Assembly: GCA_013289685.1 (NCBI GenBank)
Contig: JABCZL010000006.1
Location: 124,001 to 188,000 of the forward strand
Reading direction: 5' to 3'
Source: Acidobacteriota bacterium
GTDB taxonomy: Bacteria > Acidobacteriota > Terriglobia > Terriglobales > Acidobacteriaceae
Length of the DNA: 64,000 nt
Shown: positions 28,164 through 36,566 of the stretch, piece after piece
Position numbering within the stretch: the stretch's first letter is position 1
Layout of the letters: each line of letters begins with the position of its first letter
The notes under the pieces: model-generated
Seen by the model: only the letters and a program-made list of their open reading frames with translations
Databases searched by the model: none
What the model was told of the DNA's origin: nothing
Translations under genes and position numbers: made by a program

Positions 28164-29048
28164 CTAGCGCAACGTTTGCAAATAAGCCATCAGGTTGTGG
28201 ATGTCGGCGTCTGTGTATTTCGGGAACTGCTCCACGTGAGCGTTCAGCGCCGGGTCCACCTTGTACCGAACATCTCGTGTCCGCCAGGATCGGTACGAAC
28301 CCGCGGAATCGATGAGCCCAACCGTAAACTCATCGAGATATGCCAAGGTGCCACTAATCGTTTGACCGGACGCTAGCGTGACTGAGATTTTTCGTTTCGC
28401 GTGCCTGGGATAGAGCATCTGCTCCTCGAGTTCCAGACCGCTGTAACGCGATGCCAGTCCAGCCAGATCGCCGGTCGGCGAATGGCAGGTTGCACATCCA
28501 CCCGCACCTTCGAAGTATCGCTTGCCGGCCTCGGCGTTTCCAGTTTGAAGATCCGAGACATCGACGCCTTTACGTCCGCCGCTTCCCCTGCCTCCCCCAG
28601 CGCTCGCGAGCGCATTGTTTTGTTGCGTGTGGATAAAGGCCACCAGGCTGGCAATCTGCTGATCCGAGCGATCAAAGGGCGGCATGCCTTTGTCCGGCCG
28701 TCCATTGCGCACAACCGGACCAATCTTGTCTCCATCCACATCCGCAGTCACCAATTTTGAGCGTGTCAGGTCCGGCCCGCTCTCTCCGCCGCCAGCATCG
28801 CGGCCATGGCAGAAGGAGCAGTCTTTCCGGAAGAGGGCGCTTCCCTGCTGCACCAGTTCTGGCGGGTACGATTTGGACGCCGCGGCCCGGTTTTGTTTAC
28901 CTCCGCTTGCTGATGGCTTCGTGTTCGCGGGCGCTTGCGCAGCGGAATTCGCGAGGCTCAAGAGCCACAGCGCTGCCACCAAAGCGCTGCCATGTCGAGT
29001 TGAACGTGCTCGAGTTGCACATGCTCGAGTTGAATATGGAAAGTTCAT
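28164..29048 (-). CDS. Periplasmic diheme cytochrome c, partner of the PQQ dehydrogenase
   Basis: A 294-residue exported protein with two CxxCH haem sites: CSFCH (77-81) and CATCH (185-189), each in a cytochrome-c-like module (RNGRPDKGMPPF gives the first Met side). Between the second haem and the C-terminus is a 45-residue block ISVTLASGQTISGTLAYLDE...SWRTRDV (about 217-263) that looks like an Sm-type beta-barrel strand set; that reading is inference. It ends FPKYTDADIHNLMAYLQTL as in PQQ-linked cytochromes. GAGG lies 5 nt before the ATG. It sits 7 bp from ThuA and 46 bp from the dehydrogenase, so it is the likely acceptor. A three-copy 15-bp repeat encodes part of the signal peptide. Confidence 0.88.
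   Translation of the reverse strand: MNFPYSTRACATRARSTRHGSALVAALWLLSLANSAAQAPANTKPSASGGKQNRAAASKSYPPELVQQGSALFRKDCSFCHGRDAGGGESGPDLTRSKLVTADVDGDKIGPVVRNGRPDKGMPPFDRSDQQIASLVAFIHTQQNNALASAGGGRGSGGRKGVDVSDLQTGNAEAGKRYFEGAGGCATCHSPTGDLAGLASRYSGLELEEQMLYPRHAKRKISVTLASGQTISGTLAYLDEFTVGLIDSAGSYRSWRTRDVRYKVDPALNAHVEQFPKYTDADIHNLMAYLQTLR
28995..29039. repeat. Three 15-bp tandem repeats in a signal-peptide coding region
   Basis: Units TCGAGTTGAACGTGC, TCGAGTTGCACATGC and TCGAGTTGAATATGG follow one another on the plus strand and encode STRAC/ATRAR/STRHG-like pentapeptides in the cytochrome's positively charged n-region. Confidence 0.8.
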
Positions 29049-29055
29049 CGCGGCC

Positions 29056-29934
29056 TCAGTGCTGATCAGCGGGCACTTGCGGCCGCGGATGAGTGGCCGT
29101 GCTGCCCTCGGTCATGCCCAGCACCCACTTGATCGCTTCAAAATACATCTTGCGGATGTCGGGGTCACTCCACGCTTCTTGAGTGTGCCCGAGCGTGGAA
29201 TAGAAAACGCGCCCCTTGCCATACATCTTGTCCCAGGCCACGGCGAAATCATGGTCCGTTCTGTGGATGCGCGGATTGTTGGCGTAGTTCAGTTTCGAGG
29301 GATCCAGACTCAGCAGGACGTTTACCTTTTCCCGCGACCATTCTTTGGGCTGATAGATTTCGTCATACTTCAGGAACGCTTTCGGAAAGTGACGGACCGC
29401 CGGGAAGCTCGGGTCTTCGTTCACGATGGGCGCATTGAACGTGGACCACGGATGCTGGTCGAACCATCCGCCAATCATTTCGCCATACTCCGGCCATTTG
29501 TAATTCGTATCGAGAGCCGCGTGCACGCCGACAAAGCCCTTTCCGTCGTCCTTGATGAACGCCATCATGTCTGCCTTCTGGCTGTCGTCGAGATCCAATT
29601 CGCCGGTCGTGCTTACGAAGACCAGAGCATCGAAGTAGTTGAGATTCTTCGTGTTTCTTCCCAGATCTTTCTTCGTGATGAGTTCAACATCGGTGCGCAG
29701 GGAGGCATCCCACAAGCCGCTCTCACGGCCCATTTCGTAGATGGCGACCATTCCATCGGACACCGAGTCGTGTTCAAATCCCTTGGTCTGTCCAATCACC
29801 AGAATGTGCTTGAGACGCACTTGCTTTTCGTGCGGCGGGGCCGGCAGCGAGGGATCGACAGCTGCCTGATTCTGCGCGATCATCAGAACGGGCAGGAACA
29901 AGAATAAGAGCGAAGCGATTCGAGTTGAACGCAA
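29056..29934 (-). CDS. ThuA-like protein, exported
   Basis: A 292-residue protein of the ThuA family, linked to metabolism of trehalose, sucrose and 3-keto sugars. The track starts at 30024, which would overlap the divergent gene's leader. TTG at 29934 has AAGGAG about 6 nt upstream and opens a good signal peptide (LRSTRIASLLFLFLPVLM), so I prefer it. The ThuA-type glutamine-amidotransferase-like fold is shown by KHILVIGQTKGFEHD at the start, GFVGVHAALDTNYKWPEY with the GGWFDQHPW segment, and HRTDHDFAVAW. It is the first gene of the operon with cytochrome c and PQQ dehydrogenase. The ThuA reaction is not settled; an isomerase or hydrolase role on oxidised sugars is suggested for homologues. 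Confidence 0.85.
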   Translation of the reverse strand: MRSTRIASLLFLFLPVLMIAQNQAAVDPSLPAPPHEKQVRLKHILVIGQTKGFEHDSVSDGMVAIYEMGRESGLWDASLRTDVELITKKDLGRNTKNLNYFDALVFVSTTGELDLDDSQKADMMAFIKDDGKGFVGVHAALDTNYKWPEYGEMIGGWFDQHPWSTFNAPIVNEDPSFPAVRHFPKAFLKYDEIYQPKEWSREKVNVLLSLDPSKLNYANNPRIHRTDHDFAVAWDKMYGKGRVFYSTLGHTQEAWSDPDIRKMYFEAIKWVLGMTEGSTATHPRPQVPADQH

Positions 29935-30044
29935 GCGATCTCCTTCCAACGTTATCGTTTCGTGACACGGATCGAAACTTAAAAGGTACCATAAGGCGGC
30001 TGCGATAGAATGATGCCGTTCCATTTCAAGGAGAGAACAGCGTT
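29935..30044. promoter_or_regulatory. Divergent promoter region between ThuA operon and sugar isomerase
   Basis: 110 bp between the TTG of ThuA and the ATG of the isomerase. It contains an inverted repeat GTTTCG/CGAAAC (29957-29962 and 29973-29978, 10 bases apart). Its left part CGTTTCGTGACA is repeated exactly upstream of the winged-helix gene at 57 kb. Control of both operons from here is inferred. Confidence 0.4.
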
Positions 30045-31004
30045 ATGCGCGTTGGAGTCTTTACTCCCCTGCTGTCGCAACTGCCACTCCCCGTGGTTCT
30101 CAAGAAACTCGCCGCGCTCCATATTGATACCGTGGAACTGGGGACGGGAAACTACGTGGGCGATCCCCACTGCAAGCTCTCGATGCTCGACAATCCGTCC
30201 GCACTCGCTGAGTTTCAGAAGGTCCTGGCGGATCACGGCGCAAAGATCAGCGCTTTGAGTTCTCACGGCAACCCGGTGCATCCGGATCGCGACCGCGCCA
30301 AGCACGATCGCGACGTGAGCCGCAAGACGATTCTGCTGGCTGAGAAGCTCGGCGTCCCTATGATGATTGACTTTTCAGGATGTCCCGGGGACTCTCCAAA
30401 TGCCACGGCGCCCAACTGGGTCACTTGTCCCTGGCCTCCTGACTACCTCAAAGTGCTGGACTGGCAGTGGAACGAAGTCGTCGCACCCTACTGGGTGGAG
30501 CACGCGAAGTTTGCTGCCGACCACGGCGTGAAGATCGCCGTCGAGATGCATCCGGGGTTCGTCGTCTACAACCCTGAGACGATGCTGCGGCTGCGCTCCA
30601 TCGCCGGCCCAAGCGTGGGTTGCAACTACGATCCCAGCCATCTGTTCTGGCAGAACATCGATCCCATCGCCGCCGTGCGCGTGCTGCAGGACGCCATCTT
30701 CCATGTCCACGCCAAAGATACCCAGATTTACGCCAGCAACCTTCCACGCACCGGAGTGCTCGACACCAAACCGTATACCCAAGAGCGGGAACGCGCCTGG
30801 ATCTTCCGTACCTGCGGCTACGGTCACGGCGCTGAGTTTTGGTGCGAACTCATTTCCACGTTGCGCATGTTTGGCTACGATTACGTCCTTTCCATCGAGC
30901 ACGAAGATAGTCTGCTCTCCCCGGAAGAGGGTTTGACCAAGGCCGCCAACTTCCTAAATGGAATTGTCATCCGCGAGAAACCGGGCGCTGCCTGGTGGAC
31001 ATGA
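30045..31004 (+). CDS. Sugar phosphate isomerase/epimerase (xylose-isomerase-like TIM barrel)
   Basis: A 319-residue cytoplasmic protein of the AP-endonuclease-2 / xylose-isomerase-like family. Metal ligands are in the expected order: Glu in VELGTGNYVGD, Glu/His in VEMHPGFVV, Asp/His in NYDPSHLFWQ, His in FHVHAKDTQI, and a final Glu in SIEHEDSL. The length is normal. The ribosome-binding site AAGGAGAGA is good. It is followed 98 bp later by a Gfo/Idh dehydrogenase on the same strand, a pair typical of inositol and 3-keto-sugar catabolism. The exact substrate is unknown. Confidence 0.87.
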   Translation: MRVGVFTPLLSQLPLPVVLKKLAALHIDTVELGTGNYVGDPHCKLSMLDNPSALAEFQKVLADHGAKISALSSHGNPVHPDRDRAKHDRDVSRKTILLAEKLGVPMMIDFSGCPGDSPNATAPNWVTCPWPPDYLKVLDWQWNEVVAPYWVEHAKFAADHGVKIAVEMHPGFVVYNPETMLRLRSIAGPSVGCNYDPSHLFWQNIDPIAAVRVLQDAIFHVHAKDTQIYASNLPRTGVLDTKPYTQERERAWIFRTCGYGHGAEFWCELISTLRMFGYDYVLSIEHEDSLLSPEEGLTKAANFLNGIVIREKPGAAWWT

Positions 31005-31102
31005 CGTGGTGGACATAACCTGCTGGAGGTAACTTAGATTGGATCGACTCGGGAACGGATCGGCGCAGTGTTGAGAGATTCAAGAGCGAAAGCGAACCTA
31101 AG

Positions 31103-32266
31103 ATGAAACAGATCAGAAGCGCGATTTTCGGCACCGGCTTCATGGGCCGAGTGCATCTTGAGGCGGTCCGACGAGTTGAGTCCGTGGAAGCCGTGGCGAT
31201 CGCAGGCAGAAACGCCAAAGCAGCGCGACGACTGGGCGCAAGCTTTTCGATTCCCACGACTACGACGGATTACCGCGAGATTCTGCGCGACCCCAAGATC
31301 GATGCGGTCCACATCTGCACACCCAATGCCCAGCATTTTTCCATGGCCAAGGATGCTCTTAACGCAGGCAAGCACGTGCTCTGCGAAAAGCCTCTGGCCA
31401 CGAGCGTGGAGGAGGGAGAAGAACTCGTTTCTCTGGCGGCACATAAGGGATTGCGGAATTGCGTCTGCCACAATTTGCGCTACTACCCCATGGTGCAGCA
31501 GATGCGCAGTATGCGCGAAGCCGGAGATCTGGGCGACATTCTCGTTGTTCAGGGCACCTATTCCCAGGACTGGCTTCTGTACGACACTGATTGGAACTGG
31601 CGCGTAGAGACCAAAGCTGGAGGGCCATCGCGCTGCATGGCCGATATCGGCTCGCACTGGTTTGATATGGCGGAACACGTCACGGGCCTGCGCGTGAAAT
31701 CGCTCTGCGCCGATCTTCAGACATTCCATCCAACGCGAAAGCAGCCAAAGCATTCCGTCGAGACCTTCGCCAATAAGCTGCTCGGCCCGGAAGACTACAT
31801 CGAAACGCCGGTGGATACGGAGGACTTCGGAGCTTTGATCTTTCGGATGGGAACCGGCACCCGTGGCAGCATGACGGCCAGCCAGGTCTCAGCTGGGCGC
31901 AAGAATCGCCTCAGCATTGAAATCTACGGCACACGATCTTCCGTGGCGTGGGACCAGGAGCGGCCTGACGAACTCTGGGCCGGTCACCGCGACACCGGCA
32001 ATCAAATCTTCGTCAAGGACCCGTCTCTTTTGAAACCGGCGGCGCGCAAGTTCGCCGATCTGCCGGGCGGCCACAGTGAAGGCTACGACGACACCTTCAA
32101 GCAGGTCTTCCGAAGGTTCTATGCTTCGATTGCGGAGCCAACCGCGGTGCCGGAGTATCCGCAGTTCACCGACGGGCTGCGGCAGTTGACGATCCTCAAC
32201 GCTGAAATGCAAAGCCATCAGACGCGGGTTTGGTTCGATGTTCCGCAACTCGAAACCGGAAAGTAA
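31103..32266 (+). CDS. Gfo/Idh/MocA-family NAD(P)-dependent oxidoreductase
   Basis: A 387-residue cytoplasmic dehydrogenase. The Rossmann fold opens with IFGTGFMGRVHLEAV, the catalytic Lys is in CEKPLAT, and the second-domain Asp/His motif is MADIGSHWFDMAEH. The rest matches the family, with SAGRKNRLSIEIYG and a GHSEGYDDTFKQVF C-terminal segment. It probably oxidises or reduces a sugar or inositol ring carbon with NAD(P). The start ATG has no strong ribosome-binding site, and coupling to the isomerase is plausible. With ThuA and the PQQ genes it may process 3-keto sugars as ThuB does in rhizobia; this is inference. Confidence 0.9.
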   Translation: MKQIRSAIFGTGFMGRVHLEAVRRVESVEAVAIAGRNAKAARRLGASFSIPTTTTDYREILRDPKIDAVHICTPNAQHFSMAKDALNAGKHVLCEKPLATSVEEGEELVSLAAHKGLRNCVCHNLRYYPMVQQMRSMREAGDLGDILVVQGTYSQDWLLYDTDWNWRVETKAGGPSRCMADIGSHWFDMAEHVTGLRVKSLCADLQTFHPTRKQPKHSVETFANKLLGPEDYIETPVDTEDFGALIFRMGTGTRGSMTASQVSAGRKNRLSIEIYGTRSSVAWDQERPDELWAGHRDTGNQIFVKDPSLLKPAARKFADLPGGHSEGYDDTFKQVFRRFYASIAEPTAVPEYPQFTDGLRQLTILNAEMQSHQTRVWFDVPQLETGK

Positions 32267-32333
32267 AACGAAGCCACGTTAGTTACTCCCGGCAGACTTG
32301 GTACATAGCTATTGCAATCGGGGCTAAGAACAA

Positions 32334-32356
32334 CGGACGCTCCGAAGGAGCGTCCG
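32334..32356. terminator. Bidirectional hairpin between convergent genes
   Basis: CGGACGCTCC and GGAGCGTCCG form a perfect 10-bp stem around GAA. It lies between the stops of the Gfo/Idh gene and the phosphodiesterase gene. There is no U-tract, so it may need Rho or only stabilise mRNA. Confidence 0.5.
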
Positions 32357-32389
32357 CTGTCGGCTGAACCGGCTTTCGCAACTGACCGG

Positions 32390-34087
32390 TTACTTCGGAA
32401 GCACGGCCGTTCCCTCAGACACAACCGCGCTAAGGGACGTGGGACTGAGGCCCAACGACTGGAGAATCGTAGGCGCAACCTGGACGGTGCCCACCGAAGC
32501 GCGGATCGTCTTGGCTGCGTAGGACGGATTGGACAGGAGGAGCACGACATTCGTGTCGTCATGCGCGAACCCGCCATGCTCGGCCAGTTTCGCCGTGCTG
32601 CCGGAGTATGTAACTCCGACGTTCGGGGTCACGATGATGTCCGGCGTGCGCGGGTCAAAGAGTGGGTTGTTGTAATTCAGCGTAAGCGAAGGGCCGTAAT
32701 AGATCTGCCCCAGCTCAATTCCAGCGGCGGTGGCATTCGCTTCCAGGATCTGGACGGCGGGTAAAGTATCGGCGGAATTCGACAGCCAGACCAGTGAGAC
32801 GTCATCTTCGGTCGGTCCAATGCCGGTGGGGTTGTTGGTGGATTCCGAGAACGGAATATAGCCCGCGTTTGACAGCAGCGTGACGGGCGAAGTGCCGTTG
32901 ATGAGTTGAGAAACGTAGCGGCTGGGATCGATGGGCGACTGGCCGTGCTTGGCCGTGATCACGATCAGAGTCGAATCGAAGAGATTCTGTTCCTTCAGTT
33001 CGCCGACGAATTCCGCAATTGCGGCGTCGACAAACTGGAACTCGCTTAGCAGCGCCGCGCCCGGCGTGCCAGCTGCGTCTAGGTATCCGCCCGTCGTGCT
33101 GTTGCTCGCCTCAATCAGCTTCTGGCCCACGCTCAGCGCCTGGAAGTTCATGCCGAAAATGGTGGGAACCTGGGTCTGCTTCGCGCCCAGGTGGCTCTTC
33201 CCATTGATCCAGTTCAGGACCGCGTTGACCTTCAGGGTGTCGTAGCACTGAATGTTCTGGAAGCTGTTGGTCCAGGCCGTCAGGTCCGAACCGGGATCGC
33301 GGATTGGGTCGCAGGATGCCCCGAGCGGCGTGACCACGTGGGGAAGGGCGACCACGTTGGAGTTGATTTCCGGCGCGTAGAAATCGTCGAGCGCAATCGG
33401 CCCAGCACCAGAAGCCACGGAGGAATAAGCGGGGTGCTTGTCAGACCATGCCGTGAATCCGCCAGCGCCGTGAATGACACTGAAGATGCTGTTGGCGCGA
33501 ACGAAATCCCACGGCCAAACAGGGTTGCAGCCATTGTTGGGATCACGGACCAGCTTCTTCGAGTCGATCGACGCGATGCCGCCGTCGGTCAGCGAAGCGC
33601 CCGGCGCGCCGCCATTCAACTTGGTCTTGTCGATGTCGATGCCTTCTTCGTACTCGGTCGTGGTGCCTGTCGGCGTCGCGAATGGGGTGCAGGGCCCAGC
33701 GCCAAGGCCGTTGCCGGTGGTTTTCGCGGGCGCATCATAATTCCGCGAATAAGCCACGTCATAGTAGACGCCGGTGTAGGCCGGGCTTCCGCCGGTGATG
33801 ATCGCGGTCAGACCGGGAAAAGAATCCGAAGTCTTTGAGGTGCTGGCGGCGACGTAGTTGACGCCGGTCTTGCCCAGGGCCGCCAGGGCGGGGCAAAAGG
33901 GTTGTCCATTGTTAATGGTGCTGATGCCTCTGGCACAGTTCTCGAAATCAACCGCGTGCATACCGTCGACGCTTATCAGCAGAACACGCTTGATATTGCC
34001 TTTCAGGAAGTTGTTATTGGTTTGAGCGATTGCGGTGCCGATCAAACAGACGGCTGCGAGGGAGAGCAATGCAATTGTCTTTTTCAT
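32390..34087 (-). CDS. Secreted alkaline-phosphatase-superfamily phosphodiesterase
   Basis: The track ORF begins at 34135, but ATG 34087 opens a standard signal peptide (MKKTIALLSLAAVCLIGTAIAQ), so the product is 565 residues. It belongs to the nucleotide pyrophosphatase/phosphodiesterase branch. The first metal Asp is in VLLISVDGMH (D41), the nucleophile Thr is in KTSDSFPGL (T86), and metal sites follow in TAKHGQSP and EHGGFAHDDTNV. It should hydrolyse phosphodiesters or pyrophosphates in the periplasm; the substrate is unknown. Divergent from the Vgb-like gene, 152 bp apart. Confidence 0.87.
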   Translation of the reverse strand: MKKTIALLSLAAVCLIGTAIAQTNNNFLKGNIKRVLLISVDGMHAVDFENCARGISTINNGQPFCPALAALGKTGVNYVAASTSKTSDSFPGLTAIITGGSPAYTGVYYDVAYSRNYDAPAKTTGNGLGAGPCTPFATPTGTTTEYEEGIDIDKTKLNGGAPGASLTDGGIASIDSKKLVRDPNNGCNPVWPWDFVRANSIFSVIHGAGGFTAWSDKHPAYSSVASGAGPIALDDFYAPEINSNVVALPHVVTPLGASCDPIRDPGSDLTAWTNSFQNIQCYDTLKVNAVLNWINGKSHLGAKQTQVPTIFGMNFQALSVGQKLIEASNSTTGGYLDAAGTPGAALLSEFQFVDAAIAEFVGELKEQNLFDSTLIVITAKHGQSPIDPSRYVSQLINGTSPVTLLSNAGYIPFSESTNNPTGIGPTEDDVSLVWLSNSADTLPAVQILEANATAAGIELGQIYYGPSLTLNYNNPLFDPRTPDIIVTPNVGVTYSGSTAKLAEHGGFAHDDTNVVLLLSNPSYAAKTIRASVGTVQVAPTILQSLGLSPTSLSAVVSEGTAVLPK

Positions 34088-34239
34088 TTTTCTTTGTGAC
34101 CTCAACAACCGATAGTAAGGAAGGCCGTGTGACAAGAATGTTACGGAGAGTTAAATTGTTCGTGAAAATGAGACAGGAAGCCGACAGAGCCCAACAGCAG
34201 CTTCCGGGAATACAATTTGTCTGATATGGAGGGTGTCCA

Positions 34240-35235
34240 ATGCGCCTGAGCAGACTGTGCTTGTTCACGCTAGCCGCCACGCTTGCCGCCTCCCCAACGG
34301 TGGGGACGCTGAACGTGCAGATTCAAGAATACGAAGTGCCGACGCCGAAGTCTCGGCCGCACGATCCCGCACTCGCGCCCGACGGCTCGCTTTGGTACAC
34401 AGGGCAGGGAGCAAATAAACTCGGCCGTCTCGATCCGAAGACGGGAGAGTTTAAGGAATATGCTTTGAAGACGCCAAATTCCGGTCCGCACGGGCTGGTC
34501 GCCGACCAGGACGGGAACATTTGGTTCACCGCGATTTCAGCCGGATATGTTGGCAAGCTGAATCCCAAGACGGGCGAGATCGCCGAGTATCGTCCTGACG
34601 CTGGCTCCAAGATCGATCCACACACGCCCGCATTCGACCACGATGGCATCCTGTGGTTTACCAATGAAGAGACCAACTATATTGGGCGTCTTGATCCTAA
34701 AATCGGGAAGATGACCCTCATCAAAGTGCCAACTGCGCACTCTGTGCCTTACGGCATCGTGATCCTGCCGAACAATGCACCTCTTTTTTGCGAGTTCGGC
34801 ACCAACAAACTAGCCACGGTTGACCCGCGCACGATGACAATTCGCGAATACACCCTGCCGGATTCGGGTGCGCGCCCGCGACGGCTCGCGCTCGCTCGAG
34901 ACGGAACCGTTTATTACACCGATTACGCGCGTGGTTATCTGGGACACTTCGATCCGTCCGCAGGAAAGCTCGTAAAAGAATGGAAGTCGCCGGGCGGCTC
35001 GGAGTCAAGACCATACGGAATCGCGATCATGGACGATGGCAAGATCTGGTACAGCGAATCGGGCGTGAATCCTAATACCCTGGTTCAGTTCGATCCGAAG
35101 TCGGAGGTGTTCAGCATGAAGGCGATTCCATCGGGTGGTGGCGTGGTTCGCAACATGGTGGCGACACCCGACCGGCGGCTGTATCTGGCATGCAGCGGAG
35201 TTAACAAGGTCGCCGTAGTGAGCCTGAACAAATAG
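34240..35235 (+). CDS. Virginiamycin-B-lyase-like (Vgb) beta-propeller protein, exported
   Basis: A 331-residue exported protein with a signal peptide (MRLSRLCLFTLAATLAAS) and seven-bladed propeller repeats of the type GNIWFT / GRLDPKTG / HGLVADQDG. This is the Vgb/streptogramin lyase-like fold. Proteins like this are common in Acidobacteriota and often have no antibiotic role; a carbohydrate lactonase or lyase function is possible. GGAGG lies about 7 nt before the ATG. It converges on the CadC-like regulator with 11 bp between stops. I would not infer streptogramin resistance from sequence alone. Confidence 0.8.
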   Translation: MRLSRLCLFTLAATLAASPTVGTLNVQIQEYEVPTPKSRPHDPALAPDGSLWYTGQGANKLGRLDPKTGEFKEYALKTPNSGPHGLVADQDGNIWFTAISAGYVGKLNPKTGEIAEYRPDAGSKIDPHTPAFDHDGILWFTNEETNYIGRLDPKIGKMTLIKVPTAHSVPYGIVILPNNAPLFCEFGTNKLATVDPRTMTIREYTLPDSGARPRRLALARDGTVYYTDYARGYLGHFDPSAGKLVKEWKSPGGSESRPYGIAIMDDGKIWYSESGVNPNTLVQFDPKSEVFSMKAIPSGGGVVRNMVATPDRRLYLACSGVNKVAVVSLNK

Positions 35236-35246
35236 ACGAAAGCAAC

Positions 35247-36566
35247 TCAGTTGGGGATGATGCGGAGGGCGACGAGTGAGGATTTTCCGGGGACCGAATT
35301 CTCGACTGTGGTGGTGAGCAGAACCTGAAAATACGGTGGTATTGTCTTGTGGTCGGGGGCCAGATCAAGCAGCAATTTCCGCAGTTCCGCCATGCGTTCA
35401 GGGTTGGTGAGGTACTCGATGGCAGCTTGAGAACCCTGCGTGTAGATGCCATAGATCAGAAGAACGCGCTTTTCCTTTCTTTCGTTCGGCATCATCAGCA
35501 CAACGGCATAGTCCCTTGTCAGCTGGTTGGTTACAGAGTCGAACTCGGGTTTGTAAACTTCCTTTTCTCCGGGCTGAGGATTGCGGTTGAGAATCACACC
35601 ACTCTGGAAGTGAAATCCCTGGTCGTTAAGAAACACTCGACCGCTCCAGGACTGATTGCCCCCAAGAAGAATCGCGTTGTCGCCCTTGATTTCCTCGAAG
35701 TTGACCAGGCGGGAAGGCTGCACCCGGCAACCCTGGCCAACGCTGGCAAACATCTTGCACAGGTTGACCACTCCCAGGGTTTCCCCTACGGACGTGAAAT
35801 CCGTGAGGCTGGGGACGAACAGGAAGCGCTTCAATTCGCGGAAGTGAATCGTGTCACGGAATTCCGGCAGGCTCGCCTTAGGAATCTCGTGACCTTCCGC
35901 CAGAGTCTGGGCGCTGTCTCCATCGTGAGCCGCGCGCAACAACGGATGATTTGGAATCGTAATCAGCGGCGCCTCGGCCGGAGGAAGGAAGGGCCGCCAG
36001 AACCACTCGATGCCCTCCGGCAAGCTGGCGACTTGTGCTATGGGTTGTACGGCTTGTGTGCCTTTCCATGAATTAACGATCAGGAGTGAGGCAAGCGCGA
36101 GGCAAAGAGCGCCGAGAATTAGAGTGACAGAAAGATGTCCGCGACTGGGGATAAGAGCTTTCGTGCCTTCGGGCGTACTCGGTGCATCCGCCACAGTCTC
36201 CTCCGACGTACTGCGCCGGAAGATGGGTACATAATGACCGGAGGGCAGGTCGAGGCGGATCAGGCCGCCGTGACTCTCCTCCTCATAGTATCTGTTGAGC
36301 AGCCGGCGAATCTCGTGCGCCTGCACACGCACGATCGGATCTTTTTGCGGATTGAAATCGACGCCCCGGTCGTACACCTCCACCCCGATGAGGTACTCAT
36401 TCAACTTTTCTCCGTTGCCCACAAAGGCCTGCTCGGCGACAAACTCGAGGAACCGAGTCTTCTTCGGAGAGTTGGCAAAGTACTTACTTTCGAGGACGCG
36501 GCGTAGTTCTTCTCGCTTCTCGAAGAGCGAGATGGAAGGGGTTACGGAAGTGTGAACGGAGGCCAC
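35247..36566 (-). CDS. CadC/ToxR-topology membrane regulator
   Basis: A 439-residue protein with a GTG start. The N-terminal domain (about 12-118) ends in DPIVRVQAHEIRRLLNRYYEEES...IRLDLPSGHYVPIF. That matches the last helix and beta-hairpin wing of OmpR-type winged helices (compare TVD..I..LR.KLE...I.TV.G.GY.F). A Pro/Ser linker leads to one transmembrane helix (LSVTLILGALCLALASLLIV, about 144-164), then a periplasmic domain of about 270 residues that I do not recognise, with PGEKEVYKPEFDSVTNQLTRDYAVV. This topology is that of one-component transmembrane regulators. It is divergent from the carbohydrate locus and could sense a sugar-related signal. Acidobacteriota carry many proteins with this N-terminal domain fused to various C-termini. 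Confidence 0.65.
   Translation of the reverse strand: MASVHTSVTPSISLFEKREELRRVLESKYFANSPKKTRFLEFVAEQAFVGNGEKLNEYLIGVEVYDRGVDFNPQKDPIVRVQAHEIRRLLNRYYEEESHGGLIRLDLPSGHYVPIFRRSTSEETVADAPSTPEGTKALIPSRGHLSVTLILGALCLALASLLIVNSWKGTQAVQPIAQVASLPEGIEWFWRPFLPPAEAPLITIPNHPLLRAAHDGDSAQTLAEGHEIPKASLPEFRDTIHFRELKRFLFVPSLTDFTSVGETLGVVNLCKMFASVGQGCRVQPSRLVNFEEIKGDNAILLGGNQSWSGRVFLNDQGFHFQSGVILNRNPQPGEKEVYKPEFDSVTNQLTRDYAVVLMMPNERKEKRVLLIYGIYTQGSQAAIEYLTNPERMAELRKLLLDLAPDHKTIPPYFQVLLTTTVENSVPGKSSLVALRIIPN

Noticed and set aside
34240-35235. Vgb-like gene considered as a streptogramin-resistance determinant
   Set aside because: The fold is widespread in environmental bacteria without such activity, and no resistance context is present.
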